From contig NC_053499.1 in assembly GCF_905171775.1 (NCBI RefSeq), forward strand, positions 144,336,251 through 144,400,250: DNA of 64,000 bases, read 5' to 3'. A program made the translations under genes and the position numbers. This document shows, in pieces, positions 1-11,700 of the stretch; position 1 is the stretch's first letter; each line of letters opens with the position of its first letter. The notes beneath the pieces were generated by a model that ran no database searches, was not told the DNA's origin, and saw only the letters and a list, made by a program, of their open reading frames with translations. This stretch comes from Rana temporaria (taxonomy: Eukaryota > Chordata > Amphibia > Anura > Ranidae).

Positions 1-283
1 CTTACACTCTAATGCCCCACACAGTTACACACCGTCATTATTATTATGATTATTATACCATAGCTGTCCCTGATGTCGAGGGACTGTCCCTGATTCGGAG
101 CAATGTCCCTCTCATTTGTCCCTCATTTTGGTCTGATCTATATAGTTGTATATAAAATGCACTTTTTATCTATCAAAAAGTATTTCCCGGCGCTAAACTT
201 GTCATCCAATTTCTAAATTGCTGCATTTGTAAATTTTAAAAGCCAATATAAAGAATTAGTAGTGGTAAAAAAGCCCTTGTGAA

Positions 284-796
284 TTTAAAGGGACACTTTA
301 AACTTTTTTTAAATAACAAACATATTATTATTATTATTATACTTACCTCCGCTGTGCAGTTCGTTTTGCACTGAGTGACCCGGATCCCTGTCTTCTGGGG
401 TCCCTCGGCGGCTATCTCGGCTCCTCCTCGCAAAAGCTTTCCACGTTCATGCGAGCTCCCTCGCATGGTGGAAAGCTATTGCGGGTGTGCTCCCGTGATA
501 CATAGCCGCCGACTGTATCACTCGGCCCCGCCCCCCGGCGCGCCGCGTCATCCGCTGTGATTGACAGCAGCGCCAGCCAATGGCTGCGCTGCTATCAATC
601 TGCCCAGCCTAGCCAATCAACGGCCAGGCTGGGAACCGAACATGATGACAAGCACGCGCCCGGGACTTTCAAACGGCGAGGTAAGTAAAACGTGTGCTCG
701 CGGGGGGGGGGGGGCCGATGCTGTCAGATTTTTTTTACCTTAATGCATAGGATGCATTAAGGTAAAAAAACGTTTACCTTTACAACCCCTTTAATT
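284..796. mobile_element. Foldback MITE, TTAA-flanked
   Basis: Begins TTTAAAGGGACACTTTAA and ends TTTACAACCCCTTTAATTAA, roughly inverted. An inner palindrome lies around 728-768 (TTACCTTAATGCA facing TGCATTAAGGTAA). Ends resemble those of the 1143-1564 element. No coding capacity seen. Confidence 0.55.
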
Positions 797-919
797 AACT
801 TTTTTTTTTTTTTAAATCTCCTTTAAGGGGGTGTGGCAGGAGGCGTGTCCTATACCTATATACGTTTGCTAATAGGCGTCCCTCGTCCCCCGTCTCAAAA
901 TGTTGGGAGGTATTTTATA

Positions 920-1135
920 CAGCTCTGACATATACTGTAGTGCTGTACAGAGAACACTGAGTCAGTCACATCGGTCTCTAAACCAGAGGAGCTTACACTC
1001 TAATGTGCTTCTTGCAATCACACACTATTATTATTATACAACTTTATAGCTCTGACATATACTGCATTGCTGTACAGAGAACACTGAGCCAGTCACATCA
1101 GTCTCTGCACCAGAGGAGCTTACACTCTAATGTCA
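920..1135. repeat. Two copies of a dispersed ~90-bp repeat
   Basis: Units at about 920-1010 and 1040-1130 share AGCTCTGACATATACTG, GTACAGAGAACACTGAG and GAGCTTACACTCTAATG. Partial or inverted copies occur at 1-30, 6500-6570 and 48475-48560. Family not named. Confidence 0.7.
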
Positions 1136-1142
1136 CACACTA

Positions 1143-1564
1143 TTAAAGTGGTTGTAAACCCTTACAGACCACTTTAACCTACAGGTAAGCCTAGTTTAAA
1201 GCTTACCTGTAGGTGCAACAAATATCTCCTAAACCTACACGGTTTAGGAAATATTTGCAGAAAATACTGCACCGATGTCTACGGCGCATAGACAACGGCG
1301 CAGGCGCACTGAGCATGCCATTAGTGAAGGCGATCGTGACGTCATTGCGGCTCCGGACAATCACAGCGCCAGAGACGCGATACCGGGAAGTCACTTGGGT
1401 ATCATGGTGGAGGAGAGGAACGAGAGCTGCTTCGAGGGCTTCGATCTCAGGTAAGTTATTCATAATGAGCTAGAATGCCATGCATACTAGCTCATTATGC
1501 CTTTCTCTTGCAGGTTTTTTTTTTTTTTTAAAGAAATGTTTTAGAGGGTTTACTTCCTCTTTAA
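1143..1564. mobile_element. MITE with TTAAAG-type inverted ends
   Basis: Ends TTAAAGTGGTTGTAAACCCT and AGGGTTTACTTCCTCTTTAA are inverted. Also contains the foldback CTACAGGTAAGC/GCTTACCTGTAG near 1180-1213. Same end type as 284-796. Confidence 0.6.
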
Positions 1565-1773
1565 TTTAGGTAACTTTGATATACAGCATAGTGTTGTACA
1601 AAGAACTTCAAACAACATTGTGTATCTTGTGAAGCATGCTGGGAATATTTGCTTGTGCTGTAGACCCGTGACTTCTTTGTGGAACGTGATGTTTGAGAAA
1701 GAAATGAGTCATGAGGTGAACATGAATTCTCTGCAGTTTCAAGCAGCTTCTCCATTGGTAGTGGTCTGGTAGG

Positions 1774-1926
1774 CAGTGGCGGGACAAGGTCATCCAGCGC
1801 CCAGGGCAAAGATGCCAAACTGCGCCCCCTTTCCCTTAGGGTTAGGGTCTGGGTGCCCCCATCCCTGCAATAAATCATTGCGTCAGGGGCAGCTGTCCCT
1901 CCTGCCCACCCCTTGTCCCGGCCCTG
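1774..1926. mobile_element. Non-autonomous hAT-like element, 153 bp, TSD CTGGTAGG
   Basis: Inverted ends CAGTGGCGGGACAAGG and CCTTGTCCCGGCCCTG. Exact 8-bp direct repeats CTGGTAGG at 1766-1773 and 1927-1934. The paralogous sequence near 6771-6785 keeps the uninterrupted site, which confirms the insertion. Confidence 0.88.
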
Positions 1927-2001
1927 CTGGTAGGTTCAGACTGGGAATGGACTTTGCCTGCTTCTATGAGCCAAGACCGTTTAATGGCGTGTAGGTTAAC
2001 G

Positions 2002-2826
2002 CAGGGTTTGACAAATTTGCTTGGAATCTAGGAGCCGGCTAAAAAAGTTAGGAGCCAGAAAACGCACCCCGTCCCGACGAGCTTGCGCGCAGAAGCGAAC
2101 ACGTACGTGAGCAGCGAGCGCATATGTAAATGGTGTTCAAACCACACATGTGAGGTATTGCCGCGATTGGTAGAGCGAGAGCAATAATTCTAGCCCTAGA
2201 CCTCCTCTTTAACTCAAAACATGCAACCTGTAGAGTTTTTTAAACGTCGCCTATGGAGATTTTAAAGGGTAAAAGTTTGACGCCATTACACGAGCGGACG
2301 CAATTTTGAAGCGTGACATGTTGGGTATCAATTTACTCGGCGTAACATTATCTTTCATAATATTAAAAAAAATGGGGATAACTTTACTGTTGTCTTATTT
2401 TTTAATTAAAAAAAGTGTAATTTTTTTCCCAAAAAAAGTGCGCTTGCAAGACCGCTGCGCAAATATGGCGTGACAGAAAGTATTGCAACGATCGCCATTT
2501 TATTCTCTAGGGTGTTGGGATAAAAAATATATATAATGTTTGGGGGTTCTAATTAGAGGGAAGAAGTGAAAATAGTGAAAAATTACATTAGAATTGCTGT
2601 TTAACTTGTAATGCTTAACTTGTAATACCAACGGCCACCACCAGATGGCGCCAGCTCACACATCTGGTGGTAATAACTTGTAATACCAACAGCTCACCAC
2701 CAGATGACGCCAGTTCACAAAAAAAAAGAATATTATTTTTTTTTTTGCCCACCTTCCAAGCCAAGTCGCCAGGACCCTATTTCTAGTCGCCATGGCGACC
2801 TGGCGCCCGGGATTTGTCGAGCCCTG
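2002..2826. mobile_element. Non-autonomous hAT-like element, 825 bp
   Basis: Inverted ends CAGGGTTTGACAAATTT and GGGATTTGTCGAGCCCTG; flanks GGTTAACG/GGTTAATG differ at one base. Internally it holds near-repeated blocks around 2620-2720 (ACCACCAGATGRCGCCAG). The paralogue near 6838-6850 lacks it. Confidence 0.85.
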
Positions 2827-3004
2827 GGTTAATGTGAGACTTAAACGAAATGTAAAATCTAATTTAATTAAAGCTTTAGTTTCATCTCAGTGCTGCCGAT
2901 CTCCTGCAGCCACTTCCTGTCTACATGCACTCCAGCGATGGCTGCATGGCATTAATTAAGGTGGGTTACCTTATGGAAGCCATAAGCCATGCCTTGCATC
3001 ATGC

Positions 3005-3277
3005 ATGTTAAAGTGGTCACTAGTTGTTCCCAAGACCTTGTACAGAGGAGCTGGGAGCTTCATGCTTGTAAATGATTGGATCAGACAACTCTTTGAGGTT
3101 GGCTTGGGTGTGCGTCAAGGGTGTCCTTTGAGTCCTCTGCTATACGCGTTCGCAATCGATCCCTTCATCCGGAGGTTGGAGAGTGGACCGTTGTGCGGAG
3201 TGCCTTTGGGAATTCCTGGTGAGCCTCCTCTGAGGGGCACGGCCTATGCTGATGACGTGTGTGTTTTTTATCTCTGA
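3005..3277 (+). pseudogene. LINE reverse transcriptase fragment
   Basis: About 90 aa spanning RT motifs around VRQGCPLSP and AYADDV. The frame shifts just after (the next piece starts near 3259). Remnant, not functional. Confidence 0.75.
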
Positions 3278-5523
3278 GGATAGAGGAGGTGGTCTACGTG
3301 ATGAGGCAGTATGCTGAGGCATCAGGTTCAAACATCAATCAGGATAGATGTGAGGTTTTCTGGAGAAGAGAGAAAGGCGAAGGCTTTAGGCTGCTGGACG
3401 CCTTCCCAGAGCAACCGGGCAAATTAATGTTTTTGTCATCAAATTTGGTTCCGGTGATTACTGTCTTGCAAACCTGCGTAAGCAGGCTAAAAGATGCCCC
3501 TGGAAGAAGTACGTTTTTTACGAAACGGACGAAGGGCGAGCGGCACGCTGTCGTCACCCAAGAAGCTCCTGACGTTTCCCCAGTGGACGGGTGCCTGAGA
3601 GTTTTGTGTACCGGCCGGCACATTAGATTCAAGGCAAATTTTAAACTGCATAACTGTGCAATTTTAACTTTTTTTAAAAAATTCTACACATTTAATGCAC
3701 TATGTGGAGCTGTCACTGTTTTTTGCATGGTGGGCATTGATACTGCTGGAAATTTCTGGAGAACGAGATCCTTCAGGACTGTACATCTGAAACCGCGAGA
3801 TTGGGACCTATTATAGGCTGTTTCTGATCCCCTGTCATAAGGGATCGTGGGAATTCGGTAAGAGGCCAATTTATAAGTCTGGTGGAGGAGATATCACATT
3901 TTTTTGGACACGTTCAGAACAAATCCGTATTGTGGCACAGATGCACGGGTGTTTGATATACTACCTGCTATCTAATGGACTTTCTGTTGTCAACATTTTG
4001 GACTGTGTATTAATTTATTCAGAGCCAAAATTTATATTCAGTTGATTTAAGGTTCCTTTTGTTTTTGGTTTCGTCTATTGTATTTGTAAATCACCATCAC
4101 TATGATTGTTGAGGGATTTTGAGGTAGCTGCATGCTGCACCTTAGTGACCATTATAGGTCGCTTCTGACATAGCAGCCAGCCTTTCACTCATATCACTAT
4201 AGATCACCCACTTGCATACGTTTGTGTCTGGCAAGAAGGGTGGTTGAGGTAGCGCGATTTATATTTTTCTTAAAAGATGCCCATGCCAAAGTTGCCAGCT
4301 TGAAGGATTGAAAACTCTTACAGGGAAAAGGTTGACCTGATTAAAACTTACCTGATCGTGGTATTTTTATATGTCCGCTTTGTCTGTATTTTTCCAGTCT
4401 CTCTCTATGCGGAGATCTACAGCTGCGAAGTTCTACAGCTTCCAGCTGTTATGAGGGGAACAGACTGAACCTCGTTAAGAGGTCTGTAACCTACCTTCCC
4501 AGTTGGTTGGGTGGCCTAGGTAGAGTTAACCCGGTGATATTCTTTTCTCTGATGTTTTGAAACATAATTTTGGTAATTTGCCCGTATAGGAAGGGCCTGG
4601 GTGGGTTGGTATTTTTTCAGCCTTGGTTTAGGCCTTTTCTGTGGAGCAGATAGAACAGTGGGCGAGTGAAAAGCCTGAGGGTCTGACGCGGTGAGCTCCT
4701 GGCTTGGGCTGCTCCGTGCCTGAACATGCTTTGGCGGTGGCGAGTGACGGCGGAGGAAATGAAGTCTCTTTCTAGGAAGGCCCTGGGGAGGAGGGTTGTT
4801 GAATCTGCCTTTAGCAAGCCACTGTCCTTGAAGGATTGCCCAGGCCCTATTATGAGGGAGAGTCTGTGTTTGATTTAATATGGAGAGAATTCCTTCAGAT
4901 TGTGGAGAGAATTGTTCCATGGCAGACTTTATGTGAAGGGCAGCCTGAAGTATCTCTCTGTGGAAAACCGTGGCTGTCCAAGAGTGGAGTGTGGTGGAGG
5001 AGACGAAGGACCATTTCTTGCTTCAGTGCCCCTTCAATATAAAAGTCTATAAGCCGTTGGGTGGGGCTCTGGGTTTTTCTTTTTCCACTTGTTATGCCAA
5101 GTGGGCATATGGGGCTTTTTTTCAGACTTGCCAGGATTTTGATTTTGAGACAGGTTTTTCTAGTTAGCTTAGTTTATTCCTGCTCTGGGTCAGGTTTTCA
5201 CTTAGGGGGGTGAGGGCGGGTGTAGGGCCTTTTCAGTCAAGGTGGTGGTGCACAACATTCTGGGTGAGGTTGAGGAAATTCTGGGGTCAGGAGAGGGAAA
5301 GGTGGCGGTAGGAGGCCTGGACAAAGGCATGTCAGGTCCCGGAGATGCAGAGTCTGTGCTTGATTTAATATGGAGAGAATTCCTTCAGATTGTGGAGAGA
5401 ATTGTTCCAAGGAATGTCAGGTCCCGGGTCCCGGAGATGCAGTCTGCCAGTCTCGGGGTATGCAGCTTTTCTTTCTGCCCTTTCATGTCCCCTAGATTTT
5501 TGGAAAATAGGCTGCATGGGATT

Positions 5524-6240
5524 AGGGCCAGATTCTCGTAGATATCCGGCGGCGTAACGTATCTCCTTTACGTTACTCCGCCGCAAGTTTAACGGGCAAG
5601 TGCCTGATTCCCAAACCACTTACCTGTAAACTTGCGGCGGCGTAGTGTAAAGTCCACCCACGCAAGCACTCCTAATTCAAATGATCCTGGTAGGGGGCGT
5701 GGATCATTTAAATTAGGCGCGCTCCCGCGCCGATCGTACTGCGCATGCTCCGTCGGGTAAATTACCCGACGTGCATTGCGCTAAATGACGTCGCACGGAC
5801 GTCATTTGTTTTGACGGTAACGTAAATGGAGTCCAGCGCCATTCACAGACGACTTACGCAAACGACGTTAAATTTTCAAATTGCGACGCGGGAACAACGG
5901 CCATACTTAACATTGAGTACGCCACCTAGGGGGCATGTTTATCTTTACGCCGCGTATCGCTTACGGAAACAACGTAAAAACATTACGACGGGCAAGCGTA
6001 CGTTCGTGAATCGGCGTGACTAGTCATTTGCATATTCTACGCTGACCGCAAAGGAAACGCCACCTAGCGGTCAGCGTAGATATTGCAGCCTAAGATACAA
6101 CGGCGCTGGCCGTCGTATCTTAGGCATGTTTAAGTGTATCTCAGTTTGAGAATACACTTAAACATACGACGGCCTTAGATTCGGACTTACGTCGACGTAT
6201 CTGCTGATACGCTGGCGTAATTCTTTGAGAATATGGCCCT
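5524..6240. mobile_element. Long foldback MITE (AGGGCC ends)
   Basis: Ends AGGGCCAGATTCTCG and GAGAATATGGCCCT are inverted. Interior rich in TACG/CGTA with CTAGGTGGC-type blocks shared by the other GGCCCGGATT elements. Inserted in the LINE remnant. Confidence 0.8.
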
Positions 6241-6499
6241 CAGTGTTTAATTGTGATTCTATTTTTTGACATGTTGGTGTTTATATCTTTCACTTGGATG
6301 TTATAAGAGTTGGATATACAGCTGGATAAAACAAAAATGGTGTCTGTCTTCATTTCAGGCTAAAAAGCAACAACATTTATTTTTTTATTTGTGATTCTTT
6401 TCTATACCGTGGGTGTGTGTTTTATTTATTTATATATAATATATATTATTCCGTAAATATGTTTTTATTAAGTTGTATGTTTGGAAGCTTTTCAATAAA

Positions 6500-6970
6500 C
6501 GTACACTCTAATGTCACACACTAGTATTATTATACATTGATATAGCTCTGACATATACCACAATGTTGTACAGAAAACATTGAACCTTGTGGTGTATCTT
6601 GGTTGAAGAAGTGAAGCATGCTGGGAATATATTCTTGCGCTGTAGAAACTTCATTGCAGAACATGATACTTGAGGAAGAAATGAGTCAGACGGTAAACAT
6701 GCATTCTCAGCAGTTTCCTGGAGTCTCGGACGTGTGACTGAACATTCTGGTCTCTCCGGTTGGTGGTGGTCTGGTAGGTTTAGACTGGAAATGGACTTTT
6801 GCCTGCTTCTACGAGCCAAGACAATTTGGGGGTGTAGGGTAATCTGAGACTTAAACTAAATGTAAAACCTAATTAATTCAGTGCTGCTGATCTCCTGCAG
6901 CCTCGTTGCAGCCACTTCCTGCTCTCTACATGCACTCCGGTGATGGCTGCATGGCATTTCCTGATGGAAA
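6500..6970. repeat. Duplicated segment, copy B (empty sites)
   Basis: Counterpart of 1565-3000 and free of both hAT insertions. It begins right after the 3' end of the LINE remnant with TACACTCTAATGTCACACAC, itself part of the dispersed ~90-bp repeat. Confidence 0.72.
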
Positions 6971-7151
6971 TAGTGGACCGTGCCTTGCATTGTTTGTGTG
7001 TGTGTGTGTGTGTTAAAAGGACAAAACGTTATCACCCCACGACAGGTCTGATCAAGAACCTTTATGGCAGGATCACAATGGAATATTTTAATGAAGCTGG
7101 AGGATCAGAAAGATTGAAAATGACTTTTGAAATGATTGTGTTAGAGTCATA

Positions 7152-7892
7152 GGCCCGGATTCAGGTAGCCTTTACGCCGGCGTATCTATTGATACGCCGC
7201 GTAAGTGCTACAAAGCGCCGGCGTATCTTCTTTCTGTATTCAGAAAGCAAGATACGCCAGAATTTTACTAAGATACGGCTGGCGTAAGGCTCTTACACCG
7301 CCGTATCTTAGGCTGCATATTTACGCTGGCCGCTAGGTGGCGCTTCCGTAGATTTCCGCGTCGAATATGCAAATTAGGCAGATACGCCGATTCAGAAACG
7401 TACGTCCGCCCGGCGCATTTTTTTACGTCGTTTACATTAGGCTTTTTCCGGTGTAAAGTTACCCCTGCTATATGAGGGGCATCCTATGTTAAGTATGGAC
7501 TTCGTTCCCGCGTCGAATTTTGAAAACTTTATGTCGTTTGCGTAAGTCGTTCGCGAATAGGGCTGTACGTAAGTTACGTTCACGTCTAAAGTAATGACGA
7601 TTTGCGGCATAATTTCGAGCATGCGCACTGGGATTCTTTCACGAACGGTTCATGCGCCGTTCGTAAAAAACGTAAAATACGCGGGGTCACATGAAATTTA
7701 GATAAAACACGCCCACATCATCCAGATTTGAATTAGGCAGACTTACGTCGGACCTCATACGTTACGCCGCCGTAACTAAGGGCGCAAGTTCTTTCTGAAT
7801 AAGGAACTTGCGCCCTAATTTACGGCGGCGTAACGTATCTGAGATACGTTACGCCCCGCCGATAGAGACTCCAACGTATCTGAATCCGGGCC
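7152..7892. mobile_element. Long foldback MITE (GGCCCGGATTCAG ends), flank ATA
   Basis: Ends GGCCCGGATTCAG and CTGAATCCGGGCC are perfect inverted repeats, flanked by ATA on both sides. A 3-bp A/T target suggests PIF/Harbinger-type mobilisation; inference only. Confidence 0.85.
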
Positions 7893-8131
7893 ATAGGTGT
7901 GCACAGCCTATTGCATTTTGGGATATTCACCATACTCAGCCTATACTTTTTATGGACTAACGAGGTCTCTATGGATACATCATTGCAGCCGCCGGGCACA
8001 CGCATCGTGTCCCAAGCGGCGCGTGTGCCCCCTAGCTGCCCGGGAAGCCCAAGACGTCATATGAGGGAGGGTTCCTGCCGACGTCATTTTACAATGACTC
8101 GGTAAGGAAGAGGTTAAGGATGATATTGTCC

Positions 8132-8138
8132 TATAAAA
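8132..8138 (+). promoter_or_regulatory. TATA-like box upstream of MLKL
   Basis: TATAAAA 142 bp before the MLKL ATG, in what looks like unique DNA just after a TTAA-bounded repeat end (8114-8117). Transcription could start near 8160, but the acceptor at 8274-8276 argues for a spliced leader. One motif only. Confidence 0.2.
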
Positions 8139-8279
8139 ACACTAGACCCTCATCTTCAGTGTCTATATGGGTTACCAGTCTGTCTTGGGACAGTTGTCCT
8201 TTATTGACCAAGCCCTGACCCTTGCACCTTCCACACTCATCCATGCTTCCTTCTCTAACCCTCTTTGTCTTTGCAGGAG

Positions 8280-8730
8280 ATGGAGGCGTTGGGTCACGTT
8301 TTCTCTGTTGCTCAGACCATCTATGGCCTGTGTGACCAGGCCAGCTCCAACAAGAAGCAATGCCGCCGCCTAGAGAGGAGGATCAAAATGTTGCTTCTGA
8401 CTGCAAGGACTCTGGAGAAGCAGCCGGAAAAGTCAAAGGCTCTGCTGGCAGTGGTGGAGGAGCTGGCCACCACGCTAGAGAACGCCATGTGTTGGGTCAT
8501 TAAATATTCCCACCGCGCCTGGTGGAAACAGGTACTCCAGGCCAACAGCATCAAGGAAGAATTTGACATAATCAACGACCGCCTGGGGGATGCTGCCGCC
8601 CAGATCTCCGTCCTGCTGGCTGCCGAACACCGATATAAATTTTCTCAGTTCTTCATGGAGAATACTAGGAAGAAGCAGAATGAAAAGGATATAGAGGAAG
8701 ACCTGCAGGAGCTCCGCACTTACCTCAACA
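8280..8730 (+). CDS. MLKL: MLKL coding exon 1: four-helix-bundle killer domain
   Basis: Codons 1-150 plus one nucleotide. Starts MEALGHVFSVAQ and contains KKQCRRLERR, the basic stretch that in MLKL contacts phosphoinositides. Ends at donor GTGAGT (8731). A pyrimidine-rich tract and CAG at 8274-8276 precede the ATG, so the exon probably begins at 8277 with a 3-nt leader. The upstream leader exon was not identified. Confidence 0.95.
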
Positions 8731-11700
8731 GTGAGTTTCTTTTTTTTGTTGCCCCCTACAGATCATGTAGACCAGTGGTCTCCAAACTGTGGCCCGGGGG
8801 CCGGATGCGGCCCTTTGCTTGCCTTTATCTGGCCCTTGGGGGAATTATTCCATCCACTGATATGATACACTATTCTGCCAGTTTACACCAACAATAGGGC
8901 ACCATTTCTCCCATTGACACTGATACAAACGATGGGGCACTATTGCTTCCCTAATACTAAATGTGGCAATGTTTACTCTCACTGACAGCAAAATTTCCAT
9001 TCCTGCTGGCCACAGTCCGGACCCCCTAAAGTTTGAAGGACAAAAAATGGCCCTTTGTTTAGAAAGTTTGGAGACCCCTGATGTAGACCATAGCCCAACC
9101 TATTGATATGTAGAATGACATATAGGCCCAGATTCCCAAAGGACTTACGACGGCGTAGCGCCACGTACGCCGTCGTAAGTCCGAATGAGAGCCGTCGTAT
9201 CTATGCGGCTGATTCTTAGAATCAGTTACGCATAAATTCGGCTAAGATACGAGCGCCGTAAGTCTCTTGCACCGTCGTATCTTAGGGTGCATATTTACGC
9301 TGGCCGCTAGGTGACGCTTCCATAGATTTCCTCGTCTAATATGCTAATGAGCTAGATACGCCGATTCACGAACGTACGTGCACCCGGCTTAGCAAGATAC
9401 GTTGATTACGTAAGACATACGCTGGCGTAAAGTTACCCCTCATAAAGCAGGGGTAAGTCATGTTAGGTATGGACGTCGGAAACGTCGGAACAGCATCGTG
9501 TTTTACGTCGTTTGCGTAAGTCGTCCATGAATGGGGCTGGACGTAAGTTACGTTCACGTCGACTAGGCATTGAGCGGGCGTTATTTAGTTTGAAAATTCG
9601 ACGTGATACTGAGAATGCGCGCGCCTACATTTACGCCGCTGACTGTGAATCTGGCCCATAGAGTTGCCATTTATTTAATCATAAATGCTTTCTGAGCTGT
9701 ATTAATGATCTAGCTAATGTATGTAGGGTTCTCTACAGATCTTTCATGTTCCAGACAAGTATTAGTAGGTCTGGATCGCAGTGGCGGTGCATCCATAAGG
9801 GCCCACGGGCGCCGACCCCTCTCTGCTGAAACCCCCTCTATCGCCATAGATAGATTCATGCAATGTATGAATCTATCTATGGGTATTTTTTGGAAGCACC
9901 TGATTAGAGCCATGGGCACAGTAGCGGCAATTGATGGGCACAGTGGCTGCAATTGAAGTTTTTTTAATTTTTTTTTCAGTTTGTGTGTGCCCCCCCCCAA
10001 AAAAAAAATTTGAGCGCCAGCTGCCACTGCTGGATCGTATTTTTATAAATCTTCTGAAAATGGCAGTAAAGGTCTGTCTGTTCAGAATATGTATCATGTT
10101 TTAACAGCATAGTGCCAAAGGCCACATGTTTAAAGAGGTTGTATAGGTAGAAGGTGTTTTTTGTTTTACCTTCATGCAAGATAAAAAGCCTTTTGCATAC
10201 AGTTAGTCAGGCAGAAATTAAAAGAATGTGCAACCCAAATTAAAAGTTCAAATAGCAGGATGAAAAGAGGCCACAAAATTGACACGTTTCGGCCACACAT
10301 GGCCTTATGACTAAGGCCATGTGTGGCTGAAATCCGCCAATACTCCTGTGCTCTGGATTCCCTTTTGTGTCTTGTGTGAATCTAAATAAAGTTGTGGATT
10401 TTATATTGACGCTATCCGGAATTGCCGGACCTCTTTTCTCTCCATATAAATACATATTTAAAGCCCAATCTCGATCAAGCGATGTGCATGAGAGCAGGGA
10501 CTCTTGGCTCTCTCCCTCCTCATTGGCTCAGGTACAGCAGTGGGAGTCATTGGCTCCTGTTGCTGTCATTCACAGCCAGGGGGCAGGGCTCAGGAGCGAG
10601 CATACACGAGTGCTCCTGTAACATGCAGCTTGCTATGGGGGCACTTGGTGGGGGGAGGGGCCAGGAGCACCAGCGGAAGACCGAGAAGAGGAGGATTGGG
10701 GCTGCTCTATGCCAAACCATGGCACAGAGCAGGTAAGCAGGGGCGGACTGACCATTTGGGCTCTCGGGCAGTTTTCCTGTCGGGAAAACTGCAAGGGAGC
10801 ATAAACACGGCTGGCATACCCAGCCAATAGCGGCTGGCAGTTTTCCTGCTGGGAAAACCGGTCATGTGTACGAGGCTACACTCCAGAAGAGTGGAGAATG
10901 TTATAGTGTTGGTGGCTGATCATTTCAGTGACGAGAACGGGAGCTCCATAGCATTCTCCATATGAGCTTACAGCTGTGATTTCACCCAATTGAAGATGTA
11001 AGAAAACGTTGTCTCTATTTCTGTTTGATGCAGGTCATGTGCCCCAGATAGAGGACAAGATGGACAACATGAAGGATGAAATGAGCAAACTGAATGCTAA
11101 AATGGCTGAAATAAATTTAGCATGTAAGTACTCAGAACACCAGCACCGTGGCACACAGGTAGGCGTATGGTCAGTAGTCCAGACATTTCTGATATAGCCA
11201 AGAAAATGGCACTCATATCTACAAAGAAAATTATTCCCTCCATCTTCAACTTTCACATGGGGCAGTATAGGCCTAATCCCCAACCTTTACATAGGCAGCC
11301 ATACTATATCCTCTACCCAAAATTTGAGATGTGTATAAAAAAAAGAAAAGTGGATGTGGTTTAAAAAAGCACTAGTCGGTTTAAATAATTTTTAATTCTC
11401 CTTTTAAGGAGTGTGGCAGGGGGTTTGTTCTATGCCTCCATATTTTTGCTAATAGGCAGGGCTGTCTTTTTGAGAGGGCACACATGGGCACTGCCCAGGG
11501 GCCCCAGCTGCATGAAGGAAAGTGTAAAGCAACGTGACATTCTCCACTTTCTATCTCTAGGTGTCCGGCCGAAATGGGACATCAAAGAGATCCGGGCGAC
11601 AGATCTGAAGCGAGGAGACCTATTGCTGGAGCGACCCACCCATTTCCTGTACGGTGGAGAGCTCCACCGCAGTCCTGTGGCCATCAAAGTATTCAAGGAT

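Larger units (their letters stand above)
1565..3000. repeat. Duplicated segment, copy A
   Basis: With its two hAT insertions removed, this aligns with 6540-6970. Shared blocks include GAAGCATGCTGGGAATAT, GTGGTCTGGTAGG, GAGACTTAAAC, GATCTCCTGCAGCC and GATGGCTGCATGGCAT. Visibly diverged, so old. Function unknown. Confidence 0.75.
3005..6498 (+). mobile_element. Decayed LINE (L1/Tx1-like), nested MITE inside
   Basis: 3005-3277 reads as a reverse-transcriptase piece with VRQGCPLSPLLYAFAIDP and the catalytic AYADDV (3242-3259), followed by INQDRCEVFW-type sequence. Around 4985-5060 ETKDHFLLQCPF resembles the C-terminal Cys/His region of such LINEs. The tail ends near TTCAATAAAC (about 6489-6498). 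Frames are broken and the 5' end is missing. Clade assignment is by motif only. Confidence 0.7.

Noticed and set aside
3259..3816. 185-residue ORF after the reverse transcriptase piece as a separate gene
   Set aside because: Begins in LINE sequence (INQDRCEVFW) and continues into unrelated decayed DNA; best read as a frameshifted remnant.
7950..8113. GACGTCAT motifs as CRE sites controlling MLKL
   Set aside because: They lie in what appears to be a repeat end finishing at TTAA (8114-8117); similar ACGTCA motifs occur throughout the MITEs here.
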